Part shown: piece after piece, positions 24,124 to 31,754 of the stretch | Layout: the number at the start of each line of letters is the position of its first letter | How positions within the stretch are numbered: position 1 is the first letter of the stretch | Assembly (NCBI GenBank): GCA_050743075.1 | Contig: JBOGDS010000033.1 | Location: 1 to 37,443, forward strand | Direction: 5' to 3' | Source: JBOGDS01 sp050743075 | GTDB lineage: Bacteria > Actinomycetota > Actinomycetes > Jiangellales > Jiangellaceae | DNA: 37,443 nt | The notes under the pieces: generated by a model | What the model saw: the letters and a program-made list of their open reading frames with translations, nothing else | The model's database searches: none | Told to the model about the DNA's origin: nothing | Made by a program: the position numbers and the translations under genes

Positions 24124-26387
24124 GCATCGACACCGTCAAGCACGCCGCCGAGACGCCGGACCAGCCGCAGCCGTGGGCTGAACTGGGTCTGAACGACGAC
24201 GAGTACGTCCGGATCCGCGAGATCCTCGGCCGGCGGCCGACGTCGTGCGAGCTGGCCATGTACAGCGTCATGTGGTCCGAGCACTGTTCTTACAAGAGCT
24301 CCAAGATGCACCTGCGCCGCTTCGGATACCTGCCCCAGGAGACGCCGGTGGGCAAGCTGCTCGCCGGCATCGGCGAGAACGCGGGCGTGGTCGACGTCGG
24401 GCAGGGCTACGCCGTCACGTTCAAGGTCGAGTCGCACAACCACCCGTCGCACGTCGAGCCGTACCAGGGTGCGGCGACCGGCGTCGGCGGCATCGTCCGG
24501 GACATCCTGGCGATGGGCGCACGGCCGGTGGCCGTCATGGACTCGCTGCGGTTCGGGCCCGCGGACGCGCCGGACACGCGGCGCGTGCTGCCCGGCGTCG
24601 TCGCCGGCATCGGCGGGTACGGCAACTGCCTCGGCCTGCCGAACATCGGTGGCGAGGTCGTCTTCGACGAGTCGTACGCGGGCAACCCGGTGGTCAACGC
24701 GCTGTGCGTTGGGGTGATGCGCCACGACGAGCTGCACCTTGCTCACGCCTCGGGCGTCGGGAACCTGGTCGTGCTCTACGGGGCGAAGACCGGAGGCGAC
24801 GGTATCGGCGGGGTCTCGATCCTGGCCTCGGAGACGTTCGGCGAGGGCGGCTCCAGCAAGCGCCCGAGTGTCCAGGTCGGCGACCCGTTCATGGAGAAGC
24901 TGCTCATCGAGTGCACCCTGGAGTTGTTCGCCGAGGACCTCGTCGTCGGCATCCAGGACCTCGGCGGTGCTGGCCTGTCCTGTGCGACCTCGGAGCTGGC
25001 GAGCGCCGGCGACGGCGGAATGCACGTCGTGCTTGACCGGGTGCCGCTGCGGGACCCCACGCTCGCTCCGGAGGAAATCCTGATGAGCGAGTCGCAGGAG
25101 CGGATGATGGCGGTCGTCACGCCTGCCGACGTCGACCGGCTGCTCGACGTCTGCGCGAAGTGGGAGGTCGACGCGAGCGTCGTCGGCGAGGTCACCGACA
25201 CCGGCCGGCTCACGGTCGAGTGGTGCGGCGAGACCGTCGTCGACGTGCCGCCCCGGACGGTGGCGCACGAGTGCCCGGTCTACCAGCGCCCGTTCGCCCG
25301 GCCGGCCTGGCAGGACGAGCTCCAGGCCGCGACCCCGTCGACGCTGCCGCGCCCGTCCACCGGCGACGAGCTGCGGGCAACCCTGCTGCAGATGGCCGGG
25401 TCACCGAACCTGTGCTCGCGGGCCTGGGTCACCGACCAGTACGACCGATACGTGCTCGGTAACACGGTCCTCGCGCAGCCCGAGGACGCCGGCGTGGTCC
25501 GGATCGACGAGTCCACCGGTCTCGGCGTGGCGCTGGCGCTCGACGGCAACGGGCGGTACACGAAGCTCGACCCGTACGCCGGGGCCCAGCTCGCGCTGGC
25601 CGAGGCGTACCGGAACGTGGCGGCTGTGGGGGCGCGTCCGGTGGCCGTGACCAACTGCTTGAACTTCGGGTCGCCGGAGGACCCGGACGTGATGTGGCAG
25701 TTCGCGCAGGCAGTACGCGGGCTGGCCGACGGCTGCCGGACGCTCGGGCTGCCGGTCACCGGCGGCAACGTGTCGCTCTACAACCAGACCGGCTCGACGG
25801 CAATCCTGCCTACGCCCGTGGTGGGCGTGCTGGGGGTGCTGGACGACGTCGCGCGGCGGACGCCGTCGGGCTTCCGGACTCCCGGCGCCGTCATCTACCT
25901 GCTCGGCACGACTCGCGACGAGCTCGGCGGATCGGAATGGGCCCACGTCGAGCACGGGCATCTCGGCGGGCTGCCGCCGTCGGTCGACCTCGAGGCCGAA
26001 CGGAACCTGGCGTCGATCCTTGTCGACGCCGCCAGGGACGGGCTGATCGAGGCTGCGCACGACCTGTCCGACGGCGGCTTGGCCCAGGCCCTGGTGGAGT
26101 CCTGCCTGCGGCACGGTGTCGGCGCCCGGCTGACGGTGCCGGACGAGCTTGATCCCTTCGTGTTCCTGTTCGCCGAGTCGCAGGCTCGTGCCCTCGTAGC
26201 CGTGCCCGCCCCGGAGGAGGCGCGGTTTACCCGCCGCTGCGAGGCACATGGCGTCTCACCGCACCGCATCGGCCTGACCGATGCCGGTCCGGACCTGCGG
26301 GTGGCCGGCCTGTTCGACGTGTCGCTGGAGGATCTCCGGGCAGCGTCGCAGGGTACGCTCGCCCGGTTGTTCGAGCCGGCCGGATAG
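24120..26387 (+). CDS. purL: Phosphoribosylformylglycinamidine synthase subunit PurL (small type)
   Basis: A 755-aa synthetase subunit that converts FGAR to FGAM. The size is that of the small PurL working with separate PurS and PurQ. SVMWSEHCSYKSSK (active-site His), FKVESHNHPSHVEPYQGAATGVGGIVRD, the repeated second half with VTNCLNFGSPEDPDVMWQ, and LPVTGGNVSLYNQTG are all present. The frame is intact. In many actinobacteria the next genes lead to purF and purM. Here a RibD-like reductase and accessory genes follow instead. Confidence 0.97.
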   Translation: MSIDTVKHAAETPDQPQPWAELGLNDDEYVRIREILGRRPTSCELAMYSVMWSEHCSYKSSKMHLRRFGYLPQETPVGKLLAGIGENAGVVDVGQGYAVTFKVESHNHPSHVEPYQGAATGVGGIVRDILAMGARPVAVMDSLRFGPADAPDTRRVLPGVVAGIGGYGNCLGLPNIGGEVVFDESYAGNPVVNALCVGVMRHDELHLAHASGVGNLVVLYGAKTGGDGIGGVSILASETFGEGGSSKRPSVQVGDPFMEKLLIECTLELFAEDLVVGIQDLGGAGLSCATSELASAGDGGMHVVLDRVPLRDPTLAPEEILMSESQERMMAVVTPADVDRLLDVCAKWEVDASVVGEVTDTGRLTVEWCGETVVDVPPRTVAHECPVYQRPFARPAWQDELQAATPSTLPRPSTGDELRATLLQMAGSPNLCSRAWVTDQYDRYVLGNTVLAQPEDAGVVRIDESTGLGVALALDGNGRYTKLDPYAGAQLALAEAYRNVAAVGARPVAVTNCLNFGSPEDPDVMWQFAQAVRGLADGCRTLGLPVTGGNVSLYNQTGSTAILPTPVVGVLGVLDDVARRTPSGFRTPGAVIYLLGTTRDELGGSEWAHVEHGHLGGLPPSVDLEAERNLASILVDAARDGLIEAAHDLSDGGLAQALVESCLRHGVGARLTVPDELDPFVFLFAESQARALVAVPAPEEARFTRRCEAHGVSPHRIGLTDAGPDLRVAGLFDVSLEDLRAASQGTLARLFEPAG

Positions 26388-26407
26388 CCCACGGCGGAGG
26401 GACCACG

Positions 26408-26980
26408 ATGGCCGCGTTGATATACTCCGGGATCGCTTCGCTCGACGGCTACGTGGCCGACGAGGACGGCAGGTTCGATTGGGCGCAGCCGGACGACGAG
26501 GTGCACGCCTCCATCAACGAGCTCGCCAGCCATGTCGGCACCCACCTCTACGGCCGGCGCATGTACGAGGTGCTGCTGCCCTGGGAGACGCTGCACACGC
26601 TGCCGGATCAGCCGCGGGTCCTGCTGGACTTTGCCCGGGTCTGGCACGCGGCGGACAAGGTGGTGTACTCGACGACGCTGCCGGAGGTGTCCACCGCCCG
26701 GACCCGCTTGGAGCGGTCCTTCGACGCCGGCGAGGTGCGTCGGATGAAGGTGTCGGCGGACCGGGACCTCACGGTCGGCGGGCCCGGCCTGGCGTCCCAC
26801 GCGCTCGCGGCCGGGCTGGTCGACGAGTGCCACGTGTACGTAGTCCCGGTCGTGGTGGGCGGTGGCATCCGGTTCCTGCCGCCCGGCCTGCGGCTGGACC
26901 TGCAACTGCTGGACGAGCGCCGGTTCGGCAGCGGCGTCATCCTGCTGCGGTACCGGACGGCTATGGGCTCGTCCCCATGA
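26408..26980 (+). CDS. Dihydrofolate reductase family (RibD C-terminal-like) protein
   Basis: A 190-aa NADPH-binding reductase fold. MAALIYSGIASLDGYVADEDG at the start, GRRMYEVLLPWE and VGGPGLASHALAAGLVDECH are the usual RibD_C family landmarks. These stand-alone proteins rarely act as true DHFRs and their substrates are mostly unknown. The ATG follows GGAGGG. The TGA stop is the first three bases of a 21-bp-arm inverted repeat shared with the convergent MFS gene. The 20-bp gap after purL would allow read-through. Confidence 0.88.
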   Translation: MAALIYSGIASLDGYVADEDGRFDWAQPDDEVHASINELASHVGTHLYGRRMYEVLLPWETLHTLPDQPRVLLDFARVWHAADKVVYSTTLPEVSTARTRLERSFDAGEVRRMKVSADRDLTVGGPGLASHALAAGLVDECHVYVVPVVVGGGIRFLPPGLRLDLQLLDERRFGSGVILLRYRTAMGSSP

Positions 26981-27027
26981 TCATGTCGATTACGCACAGC
27001 GAGACGTGTGCGTAATCGACATGATCA
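26978..27027. terminator. 21-bp perfect inverted repeat containing both stop codons of convergent genes
   Basis: The arms 26978-26998 and 27007-27027 are perfect complements, each beginning TGATCATGTCGATTACG, around an 8-nt loop. The first TGA of the left arm stops the RibD-like gene. The first TGA of the right arm, on the minus strand, stops the MFS gene. The hairpin is very stable and probably ends transcription both ways. Confidence 0.85.
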
Positions 27028-28391
27028 CCGGGAGGTGGCGCTGGTGACGGCGGCGGGCTCGGGCGCAGCTTCGGCGCGGGCGCGCTCGATGTTCGCTGTG
27101 TTGAGCTTGGGGAGCGCGTAGAGGAACACCAGCAGGTGGACGGCGGCCGCGATCAGGAACGGCCACCGAAGGCCCCATTCGCGTCCTGCTACCGCCTCGG
27201 CGAGGAGGACCGTCAGACCGCCGAGCAGGCTGCCGATCGGGATCATCCCCCATCCGAAGAATCGGTAGACGGAGTTCACTCGGCCGAGGAGGTGGTCAGG
27301 GATGATCGTCTGCCGCAGCGAGACGGTGATGACGTTCCACACGACGGCCAGGAAGCTCTCGATGACGACCATCAGCCACACCACGACCGCGGACGACGTT
27401 AGCCCTGTGACAGCGAGGCAGACGCCGATGCCGAGCAGGGAGACGAACAGCGACGTTCCCGAGCCCAGCACCCGGCTGACCCGCGGGGCCAGCACCGAGC
27501 CGACGACGCCGCCGGCCGCGGCACCGGTCAGGAGCAACCCGAACGACTCCGCGCTCAGCCCGAGCACGTCCTGGACGAAGAGCACATACGTCGACAGGGC
27601 CAGCGCGCTCATGGCGTTGAGGCCGCCGAGGATGATCGCCATCGGCCGCAGCAGCGGATGGTGCCACAGCCAGCCGAAGCCCTCCTTCATCTCCGCGCGC
27701 CAGGCGATCCGCCCGCTCGTCGTCTGACCCTTGGGCGCGAACTGGCCGGCCAGGGAGAAGACCAGGGCGGCTGCCACCGCGAAGGTCGCGCTCTCGACGA
27801 AGAACGGCAGCGCGAAGGCAACGCCGAGCAGAGCTCCGGCGAGTGGAGGGCCGATGAAGGAGTTCGTCACCAACTCGGCGCCCCACATCTGGCCGTTGGC
27901 GGTCTCCAGCCGGTCCTTGGGCACGATCGACGGCAGCAGCGTCTGGGCGGCGTTGTCGCGCAGGACCTCGGCCGACCCCAGAAGCAGGGCCGCCACGTAG
28001 AGCAGGGTGAGAAGGAACACCTGGTTGGGGGGCGTGCCGCACTCCCGGCGGCGATCTGGTCCGGATCGGACAGGTTGCCCTGCGACGCCAGCACGGCCAG
28101 TGCCACGCCGAGTGTGATGAACAACCGCACGGCGTCCATCGACGCGACGAGGCGCCTGCGGTCGACGCGGTCGGTGATGACCCCGGCCGGCAACGAGAAC
28201 AGCAGCCACGGCAGCCTGGTCAGCAGAACCACGAGGGCGATCTGCAGCGGGTCGCGGGTGACGGCGGAGGCCAGCCAGGGGTAGGCGACCAGGGCCAGCC
28301 CGTCACCCAGGTTGGAGGTGACCGTCGCCGTCCACAGCCGCCAGTAGTTGGCGCCGAGGCCCGCCTTGCGGTCGGAGCGTCGCCGGATCAT
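27025..28391 (-). pseudogene. MFS transporter (MFS_3/EntS-like drug or siderophore exporter), frameshifted
   Basis: Two overlapping frames together make one major-facilitator protein of about 455 residues with some 12 membrane helices. The N-terminal part starts at 28391 (YWRLWTATVTSNLGDGLALV, ITDRVDRRRLV) and the C-terminal part continues from about 28034 (QVFLLTLLYVAALLLGSAEV, LRDNAAQTLLPSIVPKDRLE). The join is at a run of six C on the coding strand (28027-28032), where one extra base would restore ARPPNQVFLL. Either the gene is broken or phase-variable, or this is a sequence error. It overlaps the ArsR-like gene by ATGA, so the pump is regulated with it. Confidence 0.85.
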
Positions 28392-28981
28392 CGGCCTTCC
28401 TTCGGGTCGGGCAGGCGCGGCCGGTCGGTGGGGTAGAAGGCGACGAGCAGCCCGTAGGAGACGTCGCCGCCGCGCGGTTCCCTGACGAAGTCCGTGAGCA
28501 GCTCGCGGAGGCGGTGTTCCCAGTCGGCGGCGCGGTCTTTCGGGATGCGGGCGTAGCGCAGTACCTTGAGACTGGGCAGGTCGTCGCCGGCGGCCTCGGC
28601 CGCCTGGTACTCGGCGTCGGCCTCGGCCAGCATCCGGTCACTCCAGGCGGAATCCTCGCCGATCTTGTGATAGAGGAACGTCCGGGCCGTGCGGCCGTAG
28701 TACCTCGCCTCCAGAGCGCGTACGCGTTCGGTGCGCACGACCTGCACGAGGCCGGCCTCAGCGAGGATCTTCAGGTGGTACCCGACGGTGCCCTTGGGCT
28801 TGCCGAGTGCGGCGGCCATGTCGGTGGTCGTCGCCGCACGCTCGAGCAGCATGTCGATGATGCTCAGCCTGGTCTTCTCGAACAGGGCGCGGTACTGCGC
28901 GGGTTCGGTGAGCTCCAGCGTCTCCGGCAGTGCGTAGTCGGGCACGGTCGAATGGTCTGGACCCGCCGTATGGTCGGTCAT
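28388..28981 (-). CDS. ArsR-type winged-helix transcriptional regulator
   Basis: A 197-aa protein. The helix-turn-helix lies at about residues 35-95 (TRLSIIDMLLERAATTTDMA, then AALGKPKGTVGYHLKILAEA), a typical ArsR_2/HTH_20 domain. The larger C-terminal half (AEYQAAEAAGDDL...) is of the kind found in regulators next to MFS pumps. The N-terminus has three imperfect six-residue repeats (DHT/DHS pattern). The ATG at 28981 is supported by a promoter just upstream. The stop overlaps the MFS start (ATGA). It probably represses the operon it heads. Confidence 0.88.
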   Translation of the reverse strand: MTDHTAGPDHSTVPDYALPETLELTEPAQYRALFEKTRLSIIDMLLERAATTTDMAAALGKPKGTVGYHLKILAEAGLVQVVRTERVRALEARYYGRTARTFLYHKIGEDSAWSDRMLAEADAEYQAAEAAGDDLPSLKVLRYARIPKDRAADWEHRLRELLTDFVREPRGGDVSYGLLVAFYPTDRPRLPDPKEGR

Positions 28982-28987
28982 GGCCGT

Positions 28988-29017
28988 ATGGTCGGCAATG
29001 GTCGCCCGTTCTGTCAA
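28988..29017 (-). promoter_or_regulatory. Promoter of the ArsR-MFS operon with ATGGTC repeats
   Basis: On the minus strand TTGACA (29017-29012), an 18-bp spacer and GACCAT (28993-28988) lie 6 bp before the ATG, giving a leaderless transcript. ATGGTC recurs at 28952, 28970, 28988 and 28998. The copies 18 bp apart encode the repeated N-terminal residues and could also act as operator half-sites. Confidence 0.6.
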
Positions 29018-29041
29018 GAGGCGCCGGCGTCCTGATGCCTC

Positions 29042-29130
29042 ATGGCACGCTGAACTGCTCCACAAACCCGCACAGCTCCGGCGTCACCGCAACAGTTCAA
29101 CGTGCCATGCACAACGGTTGAGCGTGCCAT
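29042..29130. repeat. 89-bp intergenic inverted-repeat element, copy 2 (one left arm, two right arms)
   Basis: The left arm ATGGCACGCTGAACTG (29042-29057) is followed by CTCCACAAAC. It can pair with CAGTTCAACGTGCCAT (29093-29108) or with CGGTTGAGCGTGCCAT (29115-29130). The order and spacing match the copy at 3141-3228. Between the copies, most of the interior has diverged while the arms are kept. It lies between the ArsR promoter and the 3' end of a tetR gene. Confidence 0.75.
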
Positions 29131-29152
29131 CCACGGTGGCCGGAGCGCGTCC

Positions 29153-29743
29153 TCAGGTGGTGATGGCGGCGAGCCCGGCACTGTAGGAGTCCGGCGTGAC
29201 GTCGCCGATCAGCAACCGCTGGAGGAGATACCCCAGGACCGAACCGAGAAGAACGGCCGCGATCTCGTCGGGATCGCCATCAGGGCGCAGTCGGCCGGCG
29301 CGCTGCTCGGCGCGAGCCAGCTCCGCGAGCAGGACTCGCACGTCGAGGTACCGGTCCCGGACGAACGTGGCCAGGGCGGGGTCGTGGGTCGCCTCGGCCC
29401 ACACGTGCGGCGCCAGCTGGGCCATCCCGTCCGGCCCGAACGCGAAGCTCTCGACCTGCCGTAGCCCCGCCCGGATCGCCTCGGGAAGCGGGGCCGGCGG
29501 GTCCTGAGCCGTGATGCTGCCCAGAACCGCGTGGACCTGGTCGAACACCTCGCCGGTGATCGCCGTGATGATCTCGTTCTTGCCCCGGTAGTAACGATAG
29601 ACCGCGCCCGCAGACATGCCCGCCTCGGCGAGCACGTCGGCCATCGAGGTCTGGTGGAAGCCCTTGCGGATGAAGCAGCGGCGGGCCGCGTCCAGGATCT
29701 GTCGGCGCCGGCGCTCACGGTGAGCCTCGGAGACACGGGGCAT
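29153..29743 (-). CDS. TetR/AcrR-family transcriptional regulator (of the divergent membrane protein)
   Basis: A 196-aa repressor. The HTH (about residues 8-52) reads RRRQILDAARRCFIRKGFHQ, then TSMADVLAEAGMSAGAVYRY and YRGKNEII. The C-terminal ligand domain is of the TetR_C_6-like/BetI type. The ATG at 29743 is chosen because a complete promoter (TTGTCA, 17 bp, TACAGT) ends 7 bp before it. It diverges from a polytopic membrane-protein gene, and the palindromic operator between them can control both. The ligand is unknown. Confidence 0.9.
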   Translation of the reverse strand: MPRVSEAHRERRRRQILDAARRCFIRKGFHQTSMADVLAEAGMSAGAVYRYYRGKNEIITAITGEVFDQVHAVLGSITAQDPPAPLPEAIRAGLRQVESFAFGPDGMAQLAPHVWAEATHDPALATFVRDRYLDVRVLLAELARAEQRAGRLRPDGDPDEIAAVLLGSVLGYLLQRLLIGDVTPDSYSAGLAAITT

Positions 29744-29750
29744 GTGTGTG

Positions 29751-29779
29751 ACTGTAAAACGAACATTCGTTCTTGACAA
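29751..29779. promoter_or_regulatory. Divergent promoter with TetR palindrome AACGAA-CA-TTCGTT
   Basis: The leftward promoter is TTGTCA (29779-29774), a 17-bp spacer and TACAGT (29756-29751). The spacer holds the perfect dyad AACGAACATTCGTT (29758-29771). The rightward gene has TTGACA at 29773-29778 as candidate -35. One bound TetR dimer would block both promoters. Confidence 0.8.
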
Positions 29780-29844
29780 GGGAGGCACGCCGGCGCACCC
29801 TGGAGAACGAGAAAGAGAACAGGCATTCCCCTTGAGGAGAGACC

Positions 29845-30843
29845 ATGCACACGCTGTCTCCGTGGAAGACCACGGCGGCCATCGTCGCCGGCGTGGTGAC
29901 GATCCAGGCGCTCATGCTGTTCGCCTTCGCGTGGCCGGCAACGAACACCGGTCCCCGGGAGGTGCCGATCGCGGTCGCCGGCCCGTCGGCCGCCACCGAG
30001 CAGGTCGAGTCGGCGCTGCGGGCCGTCCCTGGCGCGGACGACGGGACGCCGGCATTCGACGTGGTCGCGGTCCAGGACGACGCGGCGGCAGTGGCCGCCA
30101 TCGAGGACCGCGACGCCTATGGAGCCGTCGTCGTGACGCCGGACGGGCCACGGCTTCTGGTGGCGACCGCGGCCGGCGCGGCCGTCGCGCAGATGCTGCG
30201 TGCCGTGGCAGCAGAACTGTCACCGGACGCTCCGCCCCCGCCGATCGATGACGTCGTGCCCGCCGATGCGGACGACCCGAACGGGGCCGCCCTCGGGGCC
30301 GGAATCCTGCCCCTGGTCATGACGAGCGCCGCGGCCGGCCTGCTCGCAGCGGTTGTCTTGAGGACAGCCCGGACCCGGCTGACCGCCGTGGCCGGTGTGG
30401 CCATCGCCGGCGGGCTCGCCGCCGCAGCGATCCTCCAGTACGGCCTCGGCGCGGTCGGCGGCGCGTACCTCGCGCTGGCCGGGGTCCTTGCGCTGTTGAT
30501 CGCGGCCGCCGCCGGGAGCGTTGCCGGGCTGGGCGCCGTGCTCGGCCGGGCGGGTGCCGGCCTCGGCGTGCTGCTCATGATCTTCCTCGGAAACCCGCTG
30601 TCCGCGGCGGCGAGCGCGCCGGAGTTGCTCCCGCAGCCGTGGGGTGACCTCGGGCAGCTGATGCCGCCGAGCGCCGGCGTGTCGGCCGTGCGTTCTGTCG
30701 CGTTCTTCGACGGTGCCGGCGCCGGCCGTCCGCTCCTCGTCCTCGCGGTGTGGGCGCTCGCCGGCGCGGCGCTGATCGCTGCCGGGATGCTTCGCCGTAC
30801 GCCGGCGTCGGACCGGGACCGGCAGCCGGTCCCGATAGCCTGA
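29845..30843 (+). CDS. Polytopic membrane protein, ABC-2/YhgE-like permease
   Basis: A 332-aa protein. One N-terminal helix (about 10-30) is followed by an extracytoplasmic domain of about 120 residues (REVPIAVAGPSAATEQVESA onward). A block of five to six helices fills the C-terminal half (from ILPLVMTSAAAGLLAAVVL), with LPQPWGDLGQLMPPSAGVSA near the end. This is the layout of the YhgE/Pip-like and ABC-2 permease families, but no ATPase is adjacent. It is controlled by the divergent TetR. Its last six codons lie in a 27-bp sequence repeated at 36530, so its C-terminus may have been altered by an insertion. Confidence 0.8.
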   Translation: MHTLSPWKTTAAIVAGVVTIQALMLFAFAWPATNTGPREVPIAVAGPSAATEQVESALRAVPGADDGTPAFDVVAVQDDAAAVAAIEDRDAYGAVVVTPDGPRLLVATAAGAAVAQMLRAVAAELSPDAPPPPIDDVVPADADDPNGAALGAGILPLVMTSAAAGLLAAVVLRTARTRLTAVAGVAIAGGLAAAAILQYGLGAVGGAYLALAGVLALLIAAAAGSVAGLGAVLGRAGAGLGVLLMIFLGNPLSAAASAPELLPQPWGDLGQLMPPSAGVSAVRSVAFFDGAGAGRPLLVLAVWALAGAALIAAGMLRRTPASDRDRQPVPIA

Positions 30844-30848
30844 AACTC
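30822..30848 (+). repeat. 27-bp near-direct repeat preceding the intron remnant (copy A)
   Basis: This is 25 of 27 identical to 36530-36556. It ends the membrane-protein gene (codons for QPVPIA and the stop) and continues as TGAAACTC. Both copies lie directly before group II intron remnants, so the repeat may be a shared target sequence or the intron 5' border. Confidence 0.7.
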
Positions 30849-30849
30849 A

Positions 30850-31012
30850 TGTTGCGTCCTGCAAGTTGGACTGGGCCAGCGGGTGTGAGTCCCGCCCGGG
30901 TAGGCACCGGAGCGCCCAGTAGCGGGCCCTGGTGAACCATCCGGGTTCGTGCATACCTTCCACGTGGGAAGGATGGCGCGATGCCAAGCAGGTATGACAC
31001 GCCACCGCTTCG
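30850..31012 (+). mobile_element. Remnant of a group II intron, 5' (domain I) part
   Basis: This non-coding stretch has the compact hairpins of a bacterial group II intron domain I: GCGGG-TGTGAGT-CCCGC (about 30878-30894) and CCTTCC-ACGTG-GGAAGG (about 30957-30973). Between them lie conserved-looking loops (GTAGGCACCGG, CCATCCGGGTTCGTGC), followed by CCAAGCAGGTATGACACG. No domain V or intron-encoded protein follows, as decayed MarR sequence begins soon after. The identification rests on my memory of related intron sequences and on the matching 3' part at 36.6-36.8 kb. Confidence 0.55.
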
Positions 31013-31096
31013 TCTGCCGGCCGGCCGGGCGATCTGCCGCGGATTGCCGCAGCCGCTCGTCTCTTGGCGGTGCGATCGGCTTCTGCGTGGCCTTCC

Positions 31097-31567
31097 TCAT
31101 TCCGCCGGCGGGCCGGGCGACGACGAGCGAGGTCGAGGATCTGCGCCGTCACCGTCGGAGGCATGCTGTGATGGCTCGAGATCGACCAGGAGCTTTCGGA
31201 GAAGATCGTCGAGTGTGCGCCGTTCGGCTGCCGTGAGGGCACGAAGGAGCCGCTCCTCGTTCGCCACGTGGGCCTCCAGCCCCCCGTCGATGGTCGCCTT
31301 GCCGCGCGGGGTGAGCCGGACGAGGACGCCGCGGCCATCGGCGGGGTCGGCCCTGCGCTCAACGAGGCAGCGCTGCACCTCCAGGAGGAAAGGCGCGCTG
31401 GGGCTGAGCACCTGCCCGGTCCCGCAGCGCGGGACCATCCCGGGAATCGAGCCGGCCTTCTGCACCAGTGCATCGGTGCGTGCCGTCGCGAGCATGTCAA
31501 GCGCGGCGCGGCGAGACCCAACGCGCCCGCCGATCTGCTGGCTGGTGTTGATGACGCCACCTGCCAT
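31097..31567 (-). pseudogene. Chimeric pseudogene: DHA2-type MFS fragment fused to a MarR C-terminal half
   Basis: The 156-aa frame opens with GGVINTSQQIGGRVG and LATARTDALVQKAG (residues 3-42), a hallmark segment near the last helices of EmrB/QacA-type MFS exporters. From about residue 68 it becomes CLVERRADPADGRGVLVRLT, then PRGKATIDGGLEAHVANEER and LLRALTAAERRTLDDLLRKL. That is the wing and C-terminal helices of a MarR regulator. The MarR N-terminal helices and nearly all the transporter are absent. The two fragments were joined by deletion, and the product can hardly be functional. The 187 bp upstream hold no gene. Confidence 0.75.
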
Positions 31568-31719
31568 GGTAGGCGGACAGATCGCTCCCGGTTGACGGAC
31601 ACGTGATCTCCCGGTCGCCGGTCAGGGATCCGGTGGATCTTCCCACTCATGATCCAAGGCTCGAGGGCCCAGCTCCCGGATCTGGAGGAACGGCCTGAGC
31701 CATTCTGAGCCAATCCGAC

Positions 31720-31753
31720 TTGCACGGACGCCATATTGGTGCCACTATGGCGT
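31720..31753 (+). promoter_or_regulatory. Leaderless promoter and palindromic operator of the ribbon-helix-helix/DUF4097/ABC operon
   Basis: TTGCAC (31720-31725), a 17-bp spacer and CACTAT (31743-31748) lie 6 bp before the ATG at 31755. The inverted repeat ACGCCATA (31728-31735) / TATGGCGT (31746-31753) overlaps the -10 and reaches the start codon. Binding there would shut the promoter. Confidence 0.75.
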
Positions 31754-31754
31754 T

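Noticed and set aside
28021..28045. Programmed frameshifting in the MFS gene
   Set aside because: There is no stimulatory structure or Shine-Dalgarno-like signal that I can see. A homopolymer slip or sequence error is simpler.
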